Below the pieces are notes generated by a model. The model saw nothing but the letters and a program-made list of their open reading frames with translations. It had not been told where the DNA came from and ran no database searches. A program made the translations under genes and the position numbers. From Paenibacillus spiritus (GTDB taxonomy: Bacteria > Bacillota > Bacilli > Paenibacillales > Paenibacillaceae), in assembly GCF_008710135.1 (NCBI RefSeq), contig NZ_VYKK01000020.1, positions 1 to 64,000 on the forward strand: a stretch of 64,000 nucleotides of DNA. The letters run 5' to 3'. Position 1 is the stretch's first letter, and every line of letters begins with the position of its first letter. Shown in pieces: positions 59,568-64,000 of the stretch.

Positions 59568-62500
59568 CTACTTGGCCAGATAGCCGAGCAGATGGTGAAT
59601 CAGTACAGCGGCTTCGGCGCGCGTTGCGCTTGCCTTCGGTGCGAAGAGGCCGTCGCCCTGACCGGAGATCAGGCCGGCTGCGGCCAGCCGGTCCACACTC
59701 TCCAGCGCATAAGCGGAGATGGCGGCGCTGTCTTTGAACGAAGCGGCGGAAGCGGACAGGTCCGCGTTCTGCTGCTTGAGGGCTTTGTCGATCATGACGG
59801 CCATATCCTGGCGGGTGATCGGCTCGTTCACCCCGAAGGTGCCGTCGGAGCGGCCCTGAACGATGCCGGATTTCTGCGCGGCGGCAACCGCTTCGCTGTA
59901 CCAGGCGCCGGCCTTCACATCGGAGAAGGGGGCGGAAGCGCCGGGAGCCTCCAGATCAAGCGCCAGAGTCAGCATTTGGGCGAACTGCGCCCGGGTTACC
60001 GTACCCGCCGGATGGAAGGCGCCGTCTCCCATGCCGGAGAGCACGCCCTGCGCTGCCAGCCGGTCGATGGCGTCGGCGGCCCAGACATAGCGGGCGGTGT
60101 CAGGGAAGGAGACCTTGACGTTGGCCGCCGCGTACTTGCTGAAGTGCTTCGGCGCGAAGACAACCCGGCCGGATGCAGCCTCGTACTTCGCATTCTTCAC
60201 AGTCTGGACCCCGCCGTTGTCGCTTAAATAATAGACGACCGTCTGATTCGGCTTCTCGCCGGAAGCCGGAGAATAAGGCAGGGACACCTGAACGGCCTTG
60301 CCGTTCCAGGCTACGGTCTGGCCGCCGCTGCTTAGGTTCAGCTCATACACCTGGCTGCCGGCCGTCTTCAGCTTCGCTTCCGCGGACAGAGCGGAAGGCT
60401 CCACCCGGGCGGCGGAGAGTACAAGCGGAGCCCCGGCCCCGGCCTTCCGGAGCAGGGCGGTATCCAGCGAGATGTAGACGTCGTTCAATTTCACCTGAAC
60501 GTCCCGGATGCCCTGGCTTGCGAGCGCGGCCAGAATTCCATCCGGCAACGCGGCCGACAGCGACTTGGCTCCGGCCGCCGTCACGCTGACGGTGATCGTG
60601 CCGTCTGCGCCTGCGGCCGCCCGGGTCAGGATGTCGGCCGTCAGCGTTACCGCTGCCTTGCCGTCCGCGCCGACCGCCGCTGTCAAGGCTGCCGAGCCTG
60701 CCGTCACCTGAGGGGCGGAGGACGGAGAGGCCGTGGCGGCCGGAACGGCAGGAGCCGGGGCCGGCGTCGCAGCCGGAGACGGCGAAGCCGTTCCCGCCGC
60801 AGGCTCGGCGCTGACTGCGGCGGTGGTCTGGCCGAAGCGGACCGCTTGGCCAGCCGGACTCACCTCGGCTACCGCGATGTGGTCGCCGTCAACTGCGGGA
60901 ACGAGACCGCTCTCGGGTAGAGCGGCATAGCCGGTGAGCTTGTCTTTGAGCTTCGGAACCGGAACGGCGCCGGTGCCGAAGTTGGCGTAGACCCGCTGGT
61001 TGCCGGCGTATACCGAAGGAGTTACGGTAAGCTGCGTCAGGCCGTCGTTGGCTGCGCCAGCAGGGTCTGCGGCCGTTACAGTAAGGCCGCCCGCCGGCGG
61101 GTATACCGCCTCTCCGGCGAGGTCGCCCATTACGATACCGAAGCCGTTCGTGCCGATGTAGACGCGGCCGTAGACATTCGGATCGCCGGTAATCGCCTGG
61201 GTGGCGTTGGCATACTGATGCGCCTCATCGTTGATGCGAATCCAGGTGGCCCCGGCATCGTCGGAGCGGAAGAAGCCGTAGGTGCCGTCGATGCGGCCGC
61301 TGATATAGATGGCGTCATAGTCTTCGCCGGGGGCGGCCTTGCCGAAGCCGATCATGGCCGATTCCTCAACCTCGGTCAGCTTGGTGAAGCTGGCGCCGGA
61401 ATCGGTGGAATGGAAGACGCCGTAGGCGTATTCGGGATGTTCCTTGTCCTTGACGGCTGCAAGCCAAATGTCGCCTTCCCGGTTGGAGACGGCCTTGAAT
61501 TTGCCGGTCATGCTGTTGGGCAGTCCGGAGGACACCGTCAGGCGGAAGGTAGCGCCCCCATCCTGGCTGACATAGAACTTGCCGTCCAGGAAGCCGTAGA
61601 ACTTGTCGGGGTTCACCCGGTCGGAAGAGACGACGGCCCCGTCGGGAATGCCGCTCGAAGCGGTCCATGTCTTCCCGAGATCGGTCGAGTAGCTGACCGG
61701 ACGCTTGACGTCAGCGGCCGAGGATGCAGGCGCCCAGACGATGGTAGCGCCATCGGCGGAGATCGCTGCGTGTCCGCCGCCGGTGGTTGCATTCCCCGTC
61801 CAGGCGTTCGCTGCCGGTGTCCAGGTTGCGCCATTGTCGGTCGATATCCCCATGTGGGGAGCGTCGGCGTCCGCATTGCCCACCCGGATAATCCGATTGG
61901 AATCGTTCTGCGCAAAATCGAGATCCGTAATATTGCTGATCGTCGGATTGGTAATCATCCCGGGCGCCCGGGTCAGATCGGTATGCCGGAATCCGCCGAT
62001 GTCGCCCAGTCCGCTGATCAGCTTGGCGTCGCCGGAAGGCGGCACGATCAGAGCGTTGACGGCCGTCTCTTCAATGCCCTGGGCGTAGACGGAGAGGCCG
62101 ACCGTCATCCCCTGGTCCAGAGCGGTCAAGTTGTTGGTACCGAACAGGGTCGCTCCGGTGCCGTAGAAGAGATGGTCGGAATTGAACGGATCAATGTCCA
62201 GATCGCCGATCATCCAGCCGAGCTTCGGATTCTGGGCCGTGCTTGTCGTACTGGTGGGCGTTCCCCAATCCAGCCAGGGCGCCCGGGAATAATCAATGGT
62301 GTAGTTATTGTGGCGCTGATCCCAGCCGCTGTCGGTCCAGAAGGTCTTCCAGGTAGCGCCTCCGTCGGTGCTGCGGAAAATATGCTCGTCCGGCCACCAG
62401 ACATTCATCGTCGAGGTCATGATCACGTTCGGATGCTGCGGGTCAACGGCCAGACCCCCGAATCCGTAGCTGCCGACCTCATTGGAGCCGGCTGTCGTCT

Positions 62501-63542
62501 GTACCGGCGGGGTAATGTCTGTCCAGACGCCGGTTGAGGTGTTGTATTTATAGACGCCCCCGTCCTTCTGGCCTCCGCGGCGGAGACCGTCGTAAGGACC
62601 GGAACTGACGTTGTAGTTCACGTACAGGTACCCGTCCGAAGAGAGGATGCCGTGCATGGGCAGGAATCCCTTGCTGTCCGGATTAGTGATGGATTCCCAG
62701 GTCTCGCCGCCGTCTGTACTGCGATAGACCGAATTCTCCGTGTCGGCTACGCCGACATAGATCGTTCCCGTCGGCCGGGCGGCCCGGCCGGCCGCGGCGT
62801 CGGCCCGCTGGCCGGTCGTCTCGTCGAAGGTTACCCACACGACTCCGAACTCGCCGCCGTAGTAGTCCTTGGCGTCCTGCCGGGCTGTGAAGGATTCAAC
62901 CCGGTTCCAGGTTGCCCCGTAGTCGGCGCTTCGCCACAGGCCTTCGCCGTTGCGGGCTCCAAAGTACAGAATACGGTTGTCATTCGGGTCTACCGCCAGC
63001 CGTTCGCCCATATTGCGGCCGGGCATATTGCCGCCGAACTTAATCGGCAGCCGGGTCTCTTCCCAGGTCTCGCCCCGGTCGGAGGAACGCAGCATGACAC
63101 CGGTCTGGTCGGTGAAGAAATTGGAGTACGTGCCGGCTGCAAGGTAGACGCGGTCCGGATCGACGGGGTCGGTGGCCAGACTCTCTACGCCCGCCATATT
63201 CCAGTTGTCGAAGCTGACGCCATCCAGCAGCTGCTTCCAGGAATTCGAGGCGCTGTCCCAGCGGTAGGCGCCGCCCATGTCGGTGCGGACATAGACGAGT
63301 CCCGGTTCGCTTGAATTAAAGATCACTCCGGGGATATACCCGCCGCCGACAATGGCGGCGCGCCCCCATTGATACGGCTGGATTCCGTAGGTAGCCGAGG
63401 TAGCCGTGGCCGTGGCCGCCGACGCAAGAGCCGGACCGGGCGCGGCGGTGCTGTCGGCGGCTGCCGTCTGGGCGTAACCGCTTCCAATGACCGGCAGAGC
63501 CAGAGCGGCGGTAAGGCAGACCTTCCATACTTTCTTGAACAT
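59568..63542 (-). CDS. SLH-anchored GH74 xyloglucanase
   Basis: A 1324-residue secreted enzyme. After a signal peptide (VCLTAALALPVIGSGYAQTA) comes a GH74 twin beta-propeller to about residue 800. It has repeated sialidase-type STDGGxTW blades and the two catalytic Asp regions: YVRTDMGGAYRWD near 88 and SGLGDIGGFRHTD near 514. A Pro/Ala/Ser linker (about 909-945) and a beta-rich module follow. Three SLH repeats (about 1148-1195, 1205-1255, 1270-1320) tether it to the cell wall. A cre site and promoter precede it, so glucose should repress it. Substrate is xyloglucan or a related beta-glucan. Confidence 0.93.
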   Translation of the reverse strand: MFKKVWKVCLTAALALPVIGSGYAQTAAADSTAAPGPALASAATATATSATYGIQPYQWGRAAIVGGGYIPGVIFNSSEPGLVYVRTDMGGAYRWDSASNSWKQLLDGVSFDNWNMAGVESLATDPVDPDRVYLAAGTYSNFFTDQTGVMLRSSDRGETWEETRLPIKFGGNMPGRNMGERLAVDPNDNRILYFGARNGEGLWRSADYGATWNRVESFTARQDAKDYYGGEFGVVWVTFDETTGQRADAAAGRAARPTGTIYVGVADTENSVYRSTDGGETWESITNPDSKGFLPMHGILSSDGYLYVNYNVSSGPYDGLRRGGQKDGGVYKYNTSTGVWTDITPPVQTTAGSNEVGSYGFGGLAVDPQHPNVIMTSTMNVWWPDEHIFRSTDGGATWKTFWTDSGWDQRHNNYTIDYSRAPWLDWGTPTSTTSTAQNPKLGWMIGDLDIDPFNSDHLFYGTGATLFGTNNLTALDQGMTVGLSVYAQGIEETAVNALIVPPSGDAKLISGLGDIGGFRHTDLTRAPGMITNPTISNITDLDFAQNDSNRIIRVGNADADAPHMGISTDNGATWTPAANAWTGNATTGGGHAAISADGATIVWAPASSAADVKRPVSYSTDLGKTWTASSGIPDGAVVSSDRVNPDKFYGFLDGKFYVSQDGGATFRLTVSSGLPNSMTGKFKAVSNREGDIWLAAVKDKEHPEYAYGVFHSTDSGASFTKLTEVEESAMIGFGKAAPGEDYDAIYISGRIDGTYGFFRSDDAGATWIRINDEAHQYANATQAITGDPNVYGRVYIGTNGFGIVMGDLAGEAVYPPAGGLTVTAADPAGAANDGLTQLTVTPSVYAGNQRVYANFGTGAVPVPKLKDKLTGYAALPESGLVPAVDGDHIAVAEVSPAGQAVRFGQTTAAVSAEPAAGTASPSPAATPAPAPAVPAATASPSSAPQVTAGSAALTAAVGADGKAAVTLTADILTRAAAGADGTITVSVTAAGAKSLSAALPDGILAALASQGIRDVQVKLNDVYISLDTALLRKAGAGAPLVLSAARVEPSALSAEAKLKTAGSQVYELNLSSGGQTVAWNGKAVQVSLPYSPASGEKPNQTVVYYLSDNGGVQTVKNAKYEAASGRVVFAPKHFSKYAAANVKVSFPDTARYVWAADAIDRLAAQGVLSGMGDGAFHPAGTVTRAQFAQMLTLALDLEAPGASAPFSDVKAGAWYSEAVAAAQKSGIVQGRSDGTFGVNEPITRQDMAVMIDKALKQQNADLSASAASFKDSAAISAYALESVDRLAAAGLISGQGDGLFAPKASATRAEAAVLIHHLLGYLAK

Positions 63543-63627
63543 GCTGTGCCTCCTTGATTAGGAATAAGGTGAATGTCTGGTTCGGCGGCCGCTTCAGGCA
63601 GCCGCTGTACCCCGGATCGCCAATCTG

Positions 63628-63666
63628 TATGTAAGCGATTTCTCCGGGATGTTAGCTCACATTATA
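63628..63666 (-). promoter_or_regulatory. Promoter and cre site of the xyloglucanase gene
   Basis: TATAAT on the minus strand (63661-63666) lacks a strong -35 box. Downstream, 63628-63643 reads ATGTAAGCGATTTCT on the plus strand, an excellent match to the cre consensus (TGNAARCGNWWWCW). That places CcpA about 10-25 bp into the transcript, a roadblock position. Confidence 0.7.
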
Positions 63667-63783
63667 AAATTTTCCACTGCCGGTAAATACCCCGAGAATC
63701 CGGGCAAAAATCCCCGAATAATTAGTCATAATGGCCAAACGCCCATTTTAAGGATTCCGAATTCCGTTTAGGCCGGCCAATCA

Positions 63784-63812
63784 TTGACACCCCGGACGGG
63801 TAAGCATATAAT
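63784..63812 (+). promoter_or_regulatory. Consensus sigma-A promoter of the CadA-type gene
   Basis: TTGACA (63784-63789), a 17-bp spacer, and TATAAT (63807-63812), a perfect match to consensus. Such a strong promoter is expected to be held off by a repressor. Confidence 0.9.
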
Positions 63813-63827
63813 AGCGGTACATAACAC

Positions 63828-63843
63828 ATGAATACTTGCTCAT
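63828..63843. promoter_or_regulatory. ArsR-type operator candidate
   Basis: ATGA and TCAT half-sites (ATGAATACTTGCTCAT) lie at +9 to +24 of the CadA-type transcript. This resembles the imperfect TGAA...TTCA operators of CzrA/CadC-type repressors; the likely regulator is the protein encoded at 59094. Confidence 0.45.
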
Positions 63844-63874
63844 ATTTTTACGGACTAAAGGAGCTGAGAAGCTG

Positions 63875-64000
63875 ATGAACACAGCCGGGGGCGGTACGCC
63901 CAAGAGACAGGAATGGATGCTGGAAGGTCTGGACTGCGCCAACTGCGCGATGAAGATTGAGAATCGCGTGAAGCGGATCGAGGGCGTTGAGGCCTGTTCG
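63875..64000 (+). CDS. cadA: CadA-type heavy-metal ATPase, N-terminus only
   Basis: Only the first 42 codons are in the window. They encode the start of an HMA domain with EGLDCANCAMKIENRV, the DCANCA motif typical of Zn/Cd/Pb P-type ATPases (CadA/ZntA) rather than copper pumps. AAAGGAG lies about 12 nt before the ATG and GAGAAG is closer. A consensus promoter and a possible ArsR-type operator precede it. The gene runs past the right edge, so the ATPase core cannot be checked. Confidence 0.8.
   Translation, partial: MNTAGGGTPKRQEWMLEGLDCANCAMKIENRVKRIEGVEACS

Overview
The window looks like chromosome from a high-GC, spore-forming member of the Firmicutes, most likely Paenibacillus or a close relative. 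Start sites carry strong AGGAGG-type ribosome binding sites with frequent GTG and TTG starts. Promoters match sigma-A. There are SLH-anchored exoenzymes, a YheC/YheD ATP-grasp protein, SinI/SinR and CsoR-CopZ-CopA homologues, and TPP, purine and c-di-GMP-I riboswitches. I saw no tRNA, rRNA, insertion sequence, prophage or CRISPR array. The genus is inferred from these features, not from a search.

Layout. 1-3.2 kb: two glycosyltransferases and a YheC/D ATP-grasp protein, probably spore or cell-surface functions. 3.3-9.1 kb: a six-PAS histidine kinase overlapping a C39-like papain-fold protein, then type I pullulanase behind a promoter with three perfect palindromes. 9.3-13.1 kb: a possible gene relic, a GAF-LuxR regulator and a CHASE4-HAMP-GGDEF-EAL protein. 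13.2-23.4 kb: housekeeping genes (gltD, phosphodiesterase, aguA-aguB, a polar amino-acid ABC transporter, TerC, a formate/nitrite channel, rhodanese and LysR). 23.5-32.6 kb: a TPM-domain envelope protein, a 46-residue protein behind a Fur box, a receptor-type GGDEF-EAL protein, a membrane diguanylate cyclase, and a FAD-dependent dehydrogenase behind a purine riboswitch. 32.6-39.6 kb: GNAT, a WYL regulator, an alpha/beta hydrolase and odhAB. 40-41.5 kb: a c-di-GMP-I riboswitch, a SinI-like antirepressor, a YnfA-type membrane protein and SinR. 41.5-47.8 kb: aldo/keto reductase, a PadR/MFS efflux operon, a GGEEF-HD-GYP protein and a DUF5317 gene coupled to a 37-residue peptide. 48-52.3 kb: the copper regulon and a nitroreductase. 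52.3-57.1 kb: a TPP-riboswitch thiamin-precursor ABC operon and a divergent CorA-like protein. 57.3-64 kb: a PNPOx-like protein, an EAL protein, a CzrA-like ArsR regulator, an SLH-anchored GH74 xyloglucanase and the start of a CadA-type ATPase cut by the window edge.

How the parts connect. The main theme is cyclic-di-GMP. Five proteins predicted to make or break it lie in 48 kb, together with a c-di-GMP-I riboswitch whose downstream gene is SinI-like. SinR is encoded about 600 bases further on, on the other strand. This suggests that the second messenger feeds directly into the biofilm/motility switch through RNA. A second RNA circuit, a purine aptamer with a guanine-type C that overlaps its terminator, sits before an uncharacterised FAD dehydrogenase and has the architecture of an ON switch. 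Metal homeostasis is the third theme: two CsoR-type operators, the Fur box, and the CzrA/CadA pair flanking the xyloglucanase.
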